The notes: generated from the letters alone by a model not told the origin. Counted from the first letter of the stretch, positions 46,007-56,066 are shown. The stretch: 64,000 nucleotides of DNA from Episyrphus balteatus (GCF_945859705.1 NC_079134.1:30103636-30167635), one strand, 5' to 3'. A program made the numbers and translations.

Positions 46007-47463
46007 TTAGGGAACCCGGCCGAACAGCTTAGATTTTGATGATCTTTTTTTTCAAACGTCGGTAATTAAAAATACTTTAAAGTCTATAGATTAAAAATTG
46101 TCGGTGTTGCCGTTTTGATTTTTTAAATTTAATTGAAGATTTTTGTGAACAAAAACAAATTTTTTTCAAAAATTTTTCTTAAATTTCATAAATTAATTGA
46201 TGCCAAAAGATTGTCTAGAAAATTCAAGGAAAAAATATATGGGAGTGAGGGACAATCTTCCATAGTTCAAGCGATAGATGCAATTTTCTTTTTAATTGAC
46301 TTCAAACACAAAAACAAATAATTGAACACAACGGCGACACCTACAATATTCAAATATACATTTTTGAAAAGCTAGAAGCTTAGTCATATATGTAAAATTA
46401 AAATTAAGTTAATTGAATGAACGGCTTTTGAAAGAATGGTAATTGAACTCGGATTTTTGAAAAAAAAAATTATTGAAAAAATTTTAACATGTCGTTTTTT
46501 AAACTTGGTCGTAATATAAAATGCATTTATTTTCAAAGTTTTTTGGCCGCATTTATTATGATTTCAAATTATAAAAGGAAATGTCAATATGTATTACGGT
46601 TTATGAAAAAAAATTAAAAAGTATTTCATTTTCGAAGAACTTTTTTTAATAAAAGTTTTGAAAAAAAATGTAACTTATTTTTTTTTTTAAGTTCAACTTC
46701 TAAATATAAAATTATTTTTTATTAATTTAATAACCCTTACTGTTGAAAGTTAAATAGCAAAAATTTAAAGTTCCTATTTACCACAGTCTTTGAGAAAATT
46801 AATTATTTCAATGCAAAAATTCAGTTTTAATAAAAAAAAAAACATTGAAATTGAAGTAATTTTTCATTTTTTTTCAAAAGTGTGGTATATTTTACCTTTT
46901 TTGCTTCGAAATTCAACTGATAATGTTTATGGACAAACATTTTTTTTAAATAAATTCATATTTTATTAGAAAAAGTTTGGAAAAAAGTCATTTTAAATTT
47001 TTCTAAAAAATTTTTTTTTTTAATTCTGAGTTTGAGGACCATTTTTTTAAAAAGTCTTGATTAAATTTAGTGGATTTAAATTTAACAGATATGAATGAGC
47101 TTCTGGCTTTTTAAAAATGTATTTTAAAATATTGTAGGTGTTGCCGTTGTTTTCAAAATATTTTTTTTGTGTTTGAGGTCAGAATGTTAGAAAATTGCAT
47201 TTATCGCTTAAACGATGGAAGATTGTCCCTTACTGCCTTTTACATATTTTCCTTAAATTACCTAGAGAATCTTTTGCTATCATTTGTTTTATGAAATTTA
47301 AGCAAAAAAAAAATGGTTTTGTTAAAAAAAATTCAATTTTAATTTTAAAAAACAATACGGCAACACCGGCAATTTTTAATCTATAGACTTTAAAGTATTT
47401 TTAATTACCTACGTTTGAAAAAAAAAACCGTCAAAATCAGAGCTGTTCGGCCGGGTTCCCTAA
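46007..47463. mobile_element. Family F fold-back element, copy 2 (intact ends)
   Basis: 1457 bp with inverted ends TTAGGGAACCCGGCCGAACA and GTTCGGCCGGGTTCCCTAA. Arms of about 470 bp on each side are reverse complements (TCAAACGTCGGTAATTAAAA, AGTCTATAGATTAAAAATTG, GAGGGACAATCTTCCATAG), with a unique AT-rich centre around 46490-46980. It is co-linear with the copy at 25247-26681. Small frames (62 and 63 codons) in the arms are mirror translations of the palindrome. Confidence 0.88.
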
Positions 47464-47649
47464 TAATTTGCTTTAGTTACTCTACTAGTTAAGAATGTTT
47501 TTTTTTTTCGATATTATTAAAAAAGTAAAAAAACATATTTTGTATCAACTTATGCAATTATAATTATGTATTTATTTATTTTTTAATTTTATATCAAGTT
47601 TTTTTTGACATTTATTATTCAAGTTAAAATTATTAATATCAAAGAAAAC

Positions 47650-48640
47650 AGTGGTTGTCTGTAAAATCGGTTTACGAACGATTATTTTGCATGAAAACGT
47701 CATAATTTATAAATTTTTGAAGCTCAATTAATTATAAAAAAGTAAAAAAAATTAAATAAATTTAATTAAAAATTAGCATTTCTCAATATACTTAATTTTT
47801 TTTTATATTCAAAAAGTACAACAAAAATTATATCTTTAATACCTAAGTCTTATATTTCTTCTAAAGAATTTAAACCATAACTAAAGCCTATATGTTTTGT
47901 AATAAGTTTAAAAATGATTTCTTGAAATCATGTGTAAAGAAAGAAACTAACTTTTTTTTCTTTACACATCATATTATCATTATTTTTACATGACCACCAA
48001 TAATAAATTAAAAATCATCTGAAAGATTTTTATTTTAGCCTTTTATATTTACCTCTATCATTTTTGTACGACTTTTGTACAGCTTTTCTTACCATTTCGA
48101 TTTGGTCCATTTTTTTTTACAACTTATAATAAATTTGATATCATTCGAAAGCTTATCATTTCACCTTTAAAAATATGCCTCAACCATATCTGTACAACAC
48201 CTACAACCATGTCAAAATTGAAAGATTATACCTAGTAGGTACTTCCCTCACTGGTGGCTGCTTTCGGCGAACGATCTCCCACAGGTCTTTTGTTCTCGCT
48301 CGTCTCGATCCGCGCAAGCTTCGTTCATTCGTACCATAAATGTATAATGTAGATACCTACACGTTAAGCAAACCACCGATAAAATCTACGCAATTACTTA
48401 AAAAAAAACTTTTTTCCCTTCCATTAATCTTTTGTTTATTTTTTTATATGACAATGTACAACAAATTTTATATCACCGAAAAGCTTATTATTTCAACTTG
48501 AATTAAATGCTTCAATCATATATGTACAATGACTATAAGAAAAGAAATAATTTTTAAAAGCCGACCATGTCGACATTAACAACTGATATTACAGTTTTCC
48601 TTCACTGGTGATTGGTCATGGCTCATAGGCAAACGATGAT
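47650..48640 (-). mobile_element. Family A-related repeat, copy 6 (diverged, partly duplicated)
   Basis: The hairpin end at about 47657-47680 (GTCTGTAAAATCGG then TTTACGAAC) is a decayed version of the family A 3' palindrome. Downstream, AAAGCTTATCATTTCACCTT, CAACCATGTCAAAATTG and ACTTCCCTCACTGGTGGCTG match the inverse of copies 1 and 4. That internal part occurs a second time at about 48410-48625 (AAAGCTTATTATTTCAACTT, CCGACCATGTCGAC, CTTCACTGGTGATTGG). A separate 13-bp hairpin ATGTGTAAAGAAA/TTTCTTTACACAT lies at 47931-47969. Confidence 0.55.
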
Positions 48641-48766
48641 ACACTGATTCTTGCTCAAATCTCTTACAGAACTTTGCCATATTATTAGGCCCAAGCGAAG
48701 AAAATACATTTTTTTGCTTCATGTTGCTGAATTTTTAAAGTTTTTGTCGAAATATCTTAAATTTTG

Positions 48767-49097
48767 TTTTGTCTCATTTACTTACACTTATCATGTACAT
48801 ACGGATTGACTTAAAAAAATTTTGATATAAAATAACTGCAAAAGGGAGTAAGCTCCAAAAGACGTTTTCTATGGAATACTTAAATTTTTGTATCGAGGAA
48901 TAACGTGACATTCTTAACTTTATGGCAAAAGTCCCATCTTGCATAAATATAGAAGTTCTGATCGTCTGGTTATTAAGCAATGTTCTTAGATTTGGGGTAG
49001 TTTTTTCTTTCGAGGAGCAGAGCTATTCACAGTATGTTTCCAACTTTTTCTAAGCCAATCCGTATCTACATGATAAGTGTAAGTAAATGAGACAAAA
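48767..49097. repeat. Inverted pair of about 45 bp inside the mariner-like remnant
   Basis: TTTTGTCTCATTTACTTACA followed by CTTATCATGTACATACGGAT and TGACTTA at 48767-48813 is repeated inverted at 49050-49097. The loop is about 235 bp. It could be a MITE nested in the larger element or an internal duplication. Confidence 0.75.
48774..48980 (-). pseudogene. Possible decayed Tc1/mariner transposase fragment
   Basis: A 68-codon frame on the minus strand contains FMQDG followed about 28 residues later by VFWSLLPFAV. In the IS630/Tc1/mariner DDE domain the second catalytic Asp sits in a (F/W)(x)QDG motif, and about 25-30 residues later comes a hydrophobic segment before the third acid. The position inside an element with TA-CAGT ends supports this reading. 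Frame and similarity are weak, the first Asp and third acid were not found, and the frame overlaps an inverted repeat. Confidence 0.35.
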
Positions 49098-49329
49098 ATA
49101 ACTAAGTTTGTAACGAAGCGTTACATATTCTCTCCACAACCCCCACCCCCGCACTATACACACCAGTCAACCATACCGCCCGGACCATAAACTCAGTCCA
49201 CTACCATCTCCTTCATTACCGAAATCGAATTTTGCAACTGTACGCCCGGACTATGAAATCCAAGCAACCGTACCACCCGGACTATAAGCGTACCTACCAA
49301 CCATCACCACACCATCAACATCAACAGCT

Positions 49330-49356
49330 GCAACATCAACAGCTGCAACAACATAT
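49330..49356 (+). repeat. Short tandem repeat CAACATCAACAGCTG
   Basis: Two 15-bp units in a C-rich segment (49140-49360) that is unlike the rest of the window. Confidence 0.7.
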
Positions 49357-49621
49357 ATATATTTAAGATTAATTATAATGTGTAATTTTATACTAGAATT
49401 ATTGTTTAGTTTTTATGATTCACATTTAGTCTAAGCAAAAATATATGTAAGTGGAGGTGAAATTTCCACTGAAAATCGAGAATCGTCAACCTTCGAACAA
49501 TAAAGAAGTAGTTCTCCCGCCGCTACTAAAGTTGAATAGCAACTTGGTTATGGTGCCAGGTTCAATTTTAACTAATTGTTCCGACTTTTTGAAGCAAAAG
49601 TTTATTTAGTTTTTATATATA

Positions 49622-49810
49622 ACTCTTTCACCCTCGTTAGGAGGCTGTGCACTAGGGACGTAAGTAATTCCCACTCACTTTGAGACTGGGCTTTTTCTTA
49701 GAGTTATTAGGTAGCGCTCTATTCACCCTCGCTAGGAGGTGTGCACCAGAATATTCCCTCTCATCTTGGGCCTGGGCTAATTCCCACTCAACCTGAGCAA
49801 CGGGCTTTTC
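49622..49810 (+). repeat. Two direct copies of about 95 bp
   Basis: CTCTTTCACCCTCGTTAGGA to GAGACTGGGCTTTT (49626-49692) is repeated as CTCTATTCACCCTCGCTAGG to GAGCAACGGGCTTTT (49717-49807). Shared internal words are TGTGCAC, AATTCCCACTCA and CTGGGCT. Lies inside the mariner-like remnant. Confidence 0.65.
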
Positions 49811-50887
49811 TTATCAGAGCATGTTAGGGTATAACATAGTATAATAAATAAAAAATAAATAATTTAATAATTGAAAGAAAGTAGTTAGTCTATTGAATGA
49901 ATAAAGAACATTAATGATTGGAAAGAATTCGGTGTTTTTATTCTAACTGAGTTTTAAGATTGCTTTTCTCAGGACGAACCTTGGATTCCGGCGAGCTTAC
50001 CTCAGCCTTTGAAAATTAAGCATCACAAGTTATTTATACAAAAAATTTAAAAATTCGGCAATATGAAAAATTGTATTTTTTTCACTTGGGCCTAATAATA
50101 TATGGCAAGGTACTGTAAAAAAAAATATCTATAAACATTTCCGTACCTAATGGCTGCCACATTTTAACAAATATCTTCTCTAAATCTATCTTCCACTCAA
50201 AAAACTGTTTCTATCAGTATTGAAAATGCTTATAATTTGATCTTAATCCACTTATTTTCCAGCACCGAATCCAAATATGTATACCAACAAATTTTAAATC
50301 CCATAAATAAACTTGAATTTCACACTATAAACAAGTTTGACAAAATTCTTCATCAAAGTCGAACATAAATACTTATCTTTTCTGAATTAACATTCCCCCC
50401 TATCAACATCGTTTACACACAGCTCAATGTTAAATCATTTCCTGTCATTACGTTTTCATCGATCGATGTTTTCCGAAGTTTTTTTTTTATTTTTTATTCT
50501 CTCCTGATGTTGATCTGTTGCTATTAAAAAATGTCACGTCCCTTAATTATATCAACATTATCACAATAACTTTACAATGCAGATTTTCGTCCTCGTCAAT
50601 CAGCATTAATCCTTGAACTCTTACAACACTTCTTGTCGAACGGTTAGAGAGTTTCGTGTCAATCAAAAAGAGAAAAGACTGTCCACCAAATAACCTCGTC
50701 GTGTCTGCATCAAAAACTCGAAGACAAATTGTGATATCACTTTGGCAACGTCAACACGAATTCTAAAAAAAAAAAAAAAAATAAAACCAGCACAAAAAAA
50801 AATGTAACATTCAAGGCGATCCAATATAACAGAATATAAAAACAAAAAAAAACAAAAAATGGAAGAAAACAGGACAAAAAAAAAACT

Positions 50888-51127
50888 CTAAAAAAATATT
50901 TGTTCTTCGTTCCTGGTCGTGGATAAGTCAACTCGAGAATAAATTGACTTTGCATTCGCATCATCACCCGAACTGAAGCGTAACACTAAATCGAACGAAA
51001 AATAAACTTTTTTACTTTCAAGCATCATCGCCATAGCTTCGGCTTTAGCTTCTATACATGTTGACTCCCCGAATTCCACAAAACCCCTTCCACTTTTAAC
51101 AACCATATAAACCATATCTTCCCCCAT
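50888..51127 (-). CDS. Unrecognised 79-codon open frame downstream of a candidate promoter
   Basis: The frame starts at an ATG at 51127 and ends near 50888 on the minus strand. Its product would be mixed in composition, with an Ala/Met/Glu-rich segment (EAKAEAMAMMLES) at about residues 27-39 and no signal peptide or known motif. It begins about 130 bases downstream of a TATA/initiator-like pair. I do not recognise it, and chance is the more likely explanation. It is listed because of its position and because it is not built from homopolymers. Confidence 0.15.
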   Translation of the reverse strand: MGEDMVYMVVKSGRGFVEFGESTCIEAKAEAMAMMLESKKVYFSFDLVLRFSSGDDANAKSIYSRVDLSTTRNEEQIFF

Positions 51128-51251
51128 AATACCCTATAGCGTTGTATGTTGAACAAGTAGCAGAGTTGCCTCCAACTCTAACGACGACGACGATAACCAT
51201 TTTTAAAGTGTCGTCCGAAAAACTTTACCTCCAATTCACTGCTTCAGCGAA

Positions 51252-51287
51252 CAACCGAGAGGCCCCATTTCCGTGGCGCTTTATATA
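51252..51287 (-). promoter_or_regulatory. Candidate TATA/initiator core promoter
   Basis: On the minus strand TATATAAAG (51287-51279) is followed by TCGGTTG (51258-51252), close to the arthropod initiator consensus TCAGTT. The distance from the first T of the TATA word to the presumed start (about 51256) is 31 bases, the canonical spacing. No confirmed gene lies downstream, so this may be chance in AT-rich DNA; the flanking bases are, however, unusually GC-rich. Confidence 0.3.
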
Positions 51288-51811
51288 AAAATTGAACACT
51301 GGCCAAGAACAGCACAGAGGCGGGATAAAGCACCATGAAGCAGTAAAAGAGTAAAACACAGTAGTGTAGGACAGCAGCTTCAAAGTTAAAACAACGGTAA
51401 TGGCTGCAAAATCGTTCCACAAATGGTCGGGGTATGGCCATAAGGCGATTCTGGCAGTAGGTCCCTCTGATACTCGGGTTCATCATTGTAAAACACTAAA
51501 GCAAGAGATACACTTTTTGTGTGTGGTTTTTTTTTTGTATTCATATTTTTTTTTGAAACACCACTACAGCAGCGTAGCCATTCAATAACATATAAATCCT
51601 TGGGGTATCAGTGGGATGAATGTGGTGGTAGCAAAAAAAAAACCCTTCGTATCGTGCAAATCAAGTATTGGGTGGTATTGTAGAGTATAGAAAACATACA
51701 GAATCGCTTGACAAGTTGAGTTATTTTTAATTGCGTAGTAAGTTATAATTTAGTTTAATAGCAGTCATTAAGATCAAGGAAGCCAAAGTTCGAAATTTTT
51801 TTTTGCAATAT

Positions 51812-51886
51812 TTTTGAAGTTATACTTCTTATGGGAGGGTGGGTATGAAAATTTACTTTTTGACAAGAATGTCAAAGGGATTATGA
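51812..51886 (-). repeat. Repeat module M5, copy 2
   Basis: Inverse of the 45066-45137 module: TTTGAAGTTATACTTCTTAT, GGGAGGGTGGGTATGAAAAT, TTTTTGACAAGAATGTCAAA. Similarity to copy 1 continues inwards through GCGATCACCCTGGGTAGCAG and AGTACGCCGCAGTACGGCAA, then stops outwards at TTTTTGAAG, which marks an element edge. Confidence 0.75.
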
Positions 51887-51994
51887 CGCGATCACCCTGG
51901 GTAGCAGGGCTGTCGTTTCACCTTTAGAGTAGGCAGTACTTTAGTATTTAAAAATGTAGTACGCCGCAGTACGGCAAACATAAAACACACAACA

Positions 51995-52182
51995 CGTTGC
52001 AAGTTACATGTTTCATGTGGCAAGTTGCATGTGGCAAGTCGTATGTGGCAAGTTGTATGTGGCAAGTTGCGTGTAGCAAGTTGCATGTGGCAAGTTGCGT
52101 GTGGCAAGTTGCGTGTGGCAAGTTACATGTGGCAAGTTGCATGTGGCAAGTTGCATGTGGTAATTTCCATGTGGCAAGTTGC
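51995..52182 (-). repeat. CAACTTGCCACATG minisatellite, copy 2 (expanded)
   Basis: About thirteen 14-bp units (ATGTGGCAAGTTGC on the plus strand) with point changes. It is the inverse of the array at 44849-44955 but about twice as long. The open frames across it on both strands only translate the repeat. Confidence 0.9.
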
Positions 52183-53199
52183 CAGGGTTGCAAAAAGCTC
52201 ACATTTCAGCTCAGCTCACAGCTCAGCTCAAATTTGAGCTAGGTACCATAGCTTAGCTCATTTGAGCTGAGCTGAAAGTGAGCTGAGCTGAAAGTGAGCG
52301 CCCCAACTTCCAACGCCTATATCTCGGAATTTTGAAGAAAATGAAAAAAAAATTTTTGATGCCAAAAGGTAGCGGGGACTCTAACCTACATTTGGGTACA
52401 ATTCCCATCCCTGTAGGTCCAGGCGTTCTCAAACCGGGAGAACTTAAAAGTAAAAAAAAATAGGCACGATTCTGAAAAAATAGGCATGATGTGGCGGTTT
52501 AACATGGAAGGCAATTTTTTAAAAATCTGACAATGTGCAAAGCGTAGGCCCATGACACAAGCTATCATTTGGCATCACTCCCAAAAATTGCTCTCAAGCG
52601 GTTTAGCTTCCAGGAGCGTTCAAAGATTCGGGGATTTTTCGAAAAAAGATTTTACCCCAACTTTCAAACGCGATTTTCTCGGAATTTTGAAAAAAATCGA
52701 AAAACCGGATTATACCACAATCGGGTAGCTGAGAATATAAGCTTTCATATGGCACCACTCCACTGTCTCTAGATCAAAGCGTTCAAATCCCAGAAGTTTT
52801 TTCGCGCCCCCAACTTCCAACGCCTATATCGTGGAATTTTGAAGAAAATGAATAAAATTTTTGATGCCAAAAGATAGCGGGGACTCTAACCTACATTTGG
52901 GTACAACTCCCATTCCTGTAGGTCCACGCGTTCTCAAACCGGGAGAACTTAAAAGTAAAAAAAAATAGGCGCGATTCTGAAAAAAAAGGCATGATGTGGT
53001 GGTTTAACATGGAAGGCGATTTTTTAAAAATCTGATAATGTGCAAAGCGTAGGCCCATGACACAAGCTATCATTTGGCATCACTCCCAAAAATTGCTCTA
53101 AAGCGATTTAGCTTTCAGGAGCGTTTAAAGATTCGGGGATTTTTCGAAAAAAAAATGTACCCCAACTTTCAAAACCGATTTTCTCGGAATTTTGAAAAA
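52183..53199. mobile_element. hAT-like element, truncated inverse copy
   Basis: Starts CAGGGTTGCAAAAAGCTCAC right after CAAGTTGC (52175-52182), the complement of the duplication at the 43.4 kb copy. It contains the GAGCT-rich end and two copies of the central unit (period about 505 bp here; the 43.4 kb copy lacks about 50 bp of it). It breaks off in CGGAATTTTGAAAAAAAAAA and never reaches the second GAGCT-rich terminus. Beyond the break lies the family B hairpin. Confidence 0.85.
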
Positions 53200-53207
53200 A
53201 AAAAAAC

Positions 53208-53262
53208 GTGTGTGTACACATGTACACGCGACTGAAGTTTTACTTCTCACTTTTTTTTTTTG
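53208..53262 (+). mobile_element. Family B 3' hairpin fragment, copy 2
   Basis: GTGTACACATGTACAC (53212-53227) followed by GCGACTGAAGTTTTACTTCT matches the family B end at 43107-43145. Only about 50 bp is present, joined directly to the truncated hAT-like element. Confidence 0.7.
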
Positions 53263-53311
53263 CAAAACTACAAATTTTATTTCTAATAACATTCATTAAT
53301 TTCTAATAACA

Positions 53312-53550
53312 TAGGGTAGAGTTGCCTATTTTCTGCCGTCTCCAGTTTCCGGCCACCTTTCGAAAAATCGTTATAACTAGTGATTTCGAAGGCGTTTATT
53401 CTAAATTTTCCCTCGTATGCTGTTCTAACAAATAAGAAAACAGCATAAGAACAAAATTTTGGAATAAACCCTATGAAATCCCTAGCTATAACGATTTTCC
53501 AAAAGGTGGCCGGAAACTGGAGACGGCCGAAAATAGGCAACTCTACCCTA
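53312..53550. mobile_element. 239-bp near-perfect palindrome, fold-back MITE
   Basis: TAGGGTAGAGTTGCCTATTT at the left is mirrored by AAATAGGCAACTCTACCCTA at the right. Arms of about 110 bp match through CGTCTCCAGTTTCCGGCCAC, AATCGTTATA and TTCTAAATTTT. The few mismatches are spread evenly. Open frames of 104 and 64 codons across it are palindrome artefacts. No duplication was identified. Confidence 0.85.
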
Positions 53551-53773
53551 CCTAATAAGTTCAGGACTAATGATATTGCAATAGAAAACAATACCATTCT
53601 GATTAAAGAAAGCCGACTAGGCTCTTCAAAAATTTCACATCTTATTTCACATAATTATGTAGATTAAAAAAGAATCGATTTTTTGTTCAGTACAACAGAC
53701 TTCGCGAATTATTTACGACAAGTAAAACGCAATGAGATCGATTTTAATTCGATTTTAGAAGAAGTTTGTGTAT

Positions 53774-54539
53774 GGGCAATTCCATGGTAACTCACGTTAC
53801 ATTCACAAAAATTTCCAACACATAAATAATTTTTTTTTCAATTTTAATGTAAATTGATACGAAATTACTATCCATGAATGGAGCATAACTATTACTTTCA
53901 TAATTCACTAAAAAAATTGTCTTTATTTTTAACATTTACTTGGGAAAAATAAAAGTTTGATGGTAACTCACGTTACAAAAATCGGACACGAATTTTAAGG
54001 GTCCGACAGTATGAAGTTTTTATGTGAAATTAAGTATCTTAATTTGTTTTCAATGAAGATTCCATACATACAAAATTACAAGCTTTTAATATGAGTGACA
54101 AAACCAAACATTTTTTCAATATTTCAAGGAAAATTTTTTAAATATTTAGGTAACTCACGTTACATTATTTTGGTAACTCATGTTACCTGCGATTTGTGGT
54201 TCCAAAAGTAAAAAAAAGATGCATTTTCACTCAAGTTTTGTTTTAATCGAATAGTGTGTAACGAAGCTTGCTTAAATGTTAACTTATTTTAGCACTCACC
54301 AGGGGATATTGTCATCGTCACTATTAGACTCATCATATTTTCAGTTTGCTTGTTTTTCCGTCATTTTCATGTGAAATTCTTCTGTTGCTGGCAAGCTTAT
54401 GCTATAAAAATGCTTTAAGATTATTAAACTCCCTGAATTTTTATGTTGCTATTTATAAATAGTAATTTTCTAATAAAAAAAGTAAAAATGACTGCATAAT
54501 TTGTTCAAAATTCGTGTCCACTTTTTCATGGAATTACCC
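53774..54539 (+). mobile_element. Family E MITE, copy 2, with perfect 4-bp duplication GTAT
   Basis: Ends GGGCAATTCCATGG and CATGGAATTACCC, flanked by GTAT at 53770-53773 and 54540-54543. GGTAACTCACGTTAC occurs at 53786, 53962 and 54149, and GGTAACTCATGTTAC at 54172. It carries a segment (about 53955-54000, with CGGACACGAATTTT, the inverse of a word near its right end) that is missing at 18989-19763. The two copies are otherwise very similar. Confidence 0.9.
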
Positions 54540-54543
54540 GTAT

Positions 54544-54993
54544 GGCTTTTCATTCTTGCAGGGAAGCTGCCTATGTAATCAATTTATATTGAAGGTTTTG
54601 AGTGAACAACAACAACTTGTGTGTACTTTCAAATAAACTACAAGAAACAAGAATCTTATGTCAAAATTCAAATAAAAAAAAACACTACTAGAAAAGTCAA
54701 AATGACATTTTCCTATAGCGTAGATAACTCAGCAGCTACATGTGCATTATTTTTGTGTGCATTATTGTGCCTGTTCACACGTGAAGAACGTCTAGGGTTA
54801 TCATACGTGAAGAATTACTTCTGCGTATTTTGTTTTTCATTTTATGTTTAAAGAAAAATATAAAAATGGTTTTGAAACCAAATTTATGTTTTTTGCATCT
54901 TTGTTTAAAATTTTGTCACAAAATGACTTTGTAAATTTGCACTTTTCTCTTTTGGCAAATAGTAGTAATGGAATGACGACACCAGAAAGAGAT
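54544..54993. other. Short unique stretch, nothing recognised
   Basis: A 76-codon frame at 54621-54851 is low-confidence. No repeats. Confidence 0.35.
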
Positions 54994-55206
54994 GCGTACC
55001 TACGGGAACGGGTAGTTGTATGAAAAAATTCCAAACCAGAAAGTCAAAGTTCACGTGTGGAAAAGTTTCTCATGTAAACGTCGGTCGTCGCCGTTCCAGC
55101 TTGGAATTTTTCCACACGTGAACGTTGACGTAAATCACCGGTTTGGAATTTTTTTTCATACAATTTCCCGTGTGGAACTGTTCCGGCTTGGAATTTTTCC
55201 CTACCG
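54994..55206. repeat. Diverged family G-like hairpin repeat
   Basis: GGGAACGGGTAGTTGTATGA, AAAAATTCCAAACC, TTTTTCCACACGTGAACGTT and TTTTTTTTCATACAATTTCC echo the internal words of the family G MITEs that follow, in both orientations. The TTGGCCACACC ends are missing. Confidence 0.5.
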
Positions 55207-55320
55207 TAGTGCCACCGTATTCACTTTTTCGATTTTGGTTTACAGCTGTGGTGAGTTAAAAAATTTATTTTTCCGAAAAAATCTTAAAAAATTGGGTGAT
55301 TTGCCTACGGCCTCTAATGG

Positions 55321-55554
55321 CCCTATTCTGGCAAACCTCACAAGTTATGAGGACCTCACAAGGTGAGCTGATTTTGATTTTGTGAGGTTTTCGCGTCACA
55401 AAAACTTTCGAATTTGTGATCTGCTCTGAAGGAGGTCACAACTCACAAGTTGGATTTTTGCTAGTAAGAAGTTTGTGAGAAATAAATTCTTACAAAATCG
55501 AGTTATGATCACCTTGTGAGGTTTTTGTGACTTGTGAGGCTTGCCAGAATAGGG
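55321..55554. mobile_element. 234-bp MITE with CCCTATTCTGGC ends
   Basis: Inverted ends CCCTATTCTGGCAAACCTCA and TGAGGCTTGCCAGAATAGGG. The interior repeats CCTCACAA/TTGTGAGG words at 55347-55360, 55379, 55433-55450 and 55515-55540. Non-coding. Confidence 0.8.
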
Positions 55555-55564
55555 GGGTAAATCA

Positions 55565-55733
55565 CTTGGCCACACCGGAGGGTATGCGGTAGAGGTACGG
55601 GTAGCGGTAACGATATTTGTATGAAAAAAATTCCACACCTGAACGTTTATGTGTCAGTTTGGATTTTTTTTCATACAAGTACCCTCACCGCTACCCGTAC
55701 CGCTACCGCATACCCTCCAGTGTGGCCAAGCCT
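55565..55733. mobile_element. Family G hairpin MITE, array unit 1
   Basis: CTTGGCCACACCGGAGGGTA at the left is mirrored by TACCCTCCAGTGTGGCCAAG at the right, with GCGGTAGAGGTACGGGTAGC inside and GTATGAAAAAAATTCCA near the centre. The left end lacks the outer AAGG seen in the other units. Confidence 0.85.
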
Positions 55734-55736
55734 TTA

Positions 55737-55890
55737 AAGGCTTGGCCACACCGAAGGGTACATACGGTAGCGGTACGGGTAATTGTATGAAAAAAATTCC
55801 ACATCTGAACGTTGATGTGTCAGTTTTGAATTTTTTTCATACAAGTACCCGTACCGCTACCGCATGTACCCTTCGGTGTGGCCAAGCCTT
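55737..55890. mobile_element. Family G hairpin MITE, array unit 2
   Basis: A 154-bp palindromic unit with ends AAGGCTTGGCCACACCGAAG and CTTCGGTGTGGCCAAGCCTT. It is a slightly different subtype from units 1, 3 and 4 (CGAAGGGTACAT instead of CGGAGGGTATGC). Abuts unit 3 directly, with no base between. Confidence 0.88.
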
Positions 55891-56064
55891 AAGGCTTGGC
55901 CACACCGGAGGGTATGCGGTAGCGGTACGGGTAGAGGTAACGGTACTTGTATGAAAAAAATTCCAAACTGACATATCAACGTTCTAATGTGGAATTTTTT
56001 TCATACAAATATCGTTGCCGCTACCCGTACCTCTACCGCATACCCTCCGGTGTGGCCAAGCCTT
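55891..56064. mobile_element. Family G hairpin MITE, array unit 3
   Basis: A 174-bp palindromic unit, AAGGCTTGGCCACACCGGAG to CTCCGGTGTGGCCAAGCCTT, with central CCAAACTGACATATCAACGT. Separated from unit 4 by TA only. Confidence 0.88.
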
Positions 56065-56066
56065 TA

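Larger units (their letters stand above)
48664..50117. mobile_element. Tc1/mariner-like remnant with TA-CAGTACCTTGCC ends
   Basis: The left end TACAGAACTTTGCCATATTA and the inverse of the right end TACAGTACCTTGCCATATAT match, followed by TTATTAGGCCCAAG and ATTTTT-rich sequence for about 80 bp on both sides. TA-CAGT is the classic start of Tc1/mariner elements, and the 1.45 kb length suits an old full element. Inside are a transposase-like fragment on the minus strand, a second inverted pair, and a more balanced stretch with a duplicated segment. No intact gene remains. Confidence 0.65.
50118..51811. other. Mostly unique stretch with balanced island at 50.6-51.5 kb
   Basis: No repeat shared with the rest of the window was noticed. 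The island has minus-strand features suggestive of a transcription unit (a TATA/initiator-like pair near 51256-51287 and a polypyrimidine tract plus AG at 50763-50780), but no protein family is recognisable. Plus-strand and minus-strand frames of 60-84 codons overlap. Confidence 0.4.

Noticed and set aside
49105..49990. Solo LTR or LTR retrotransposon end
   Set aside because: TGTAAC-like start and AATAAA words are present, but no matching CA end, no second LTR, no primer-binding site and no pol coding; the region lies inside a mariner-like remnant.
51995..52182. CRISPR-like array
   Set aside because: Units are 14 bp, contiguous and without unique spacers; this is a minisatellite in a eukaryote-like context.
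51892..52242. Repetitive protein encoded by the CAACTTG minisatellite
   Set aside because: Frames on both strands merely translate the 14-bp repeat; 14 is not a multiple of 3, so phases rotate and all look open.
53283..53667. 104- and 64-codon frames near 53.4 kb
   Set aside because: They are mirror translations of the 239-bp palindrome.
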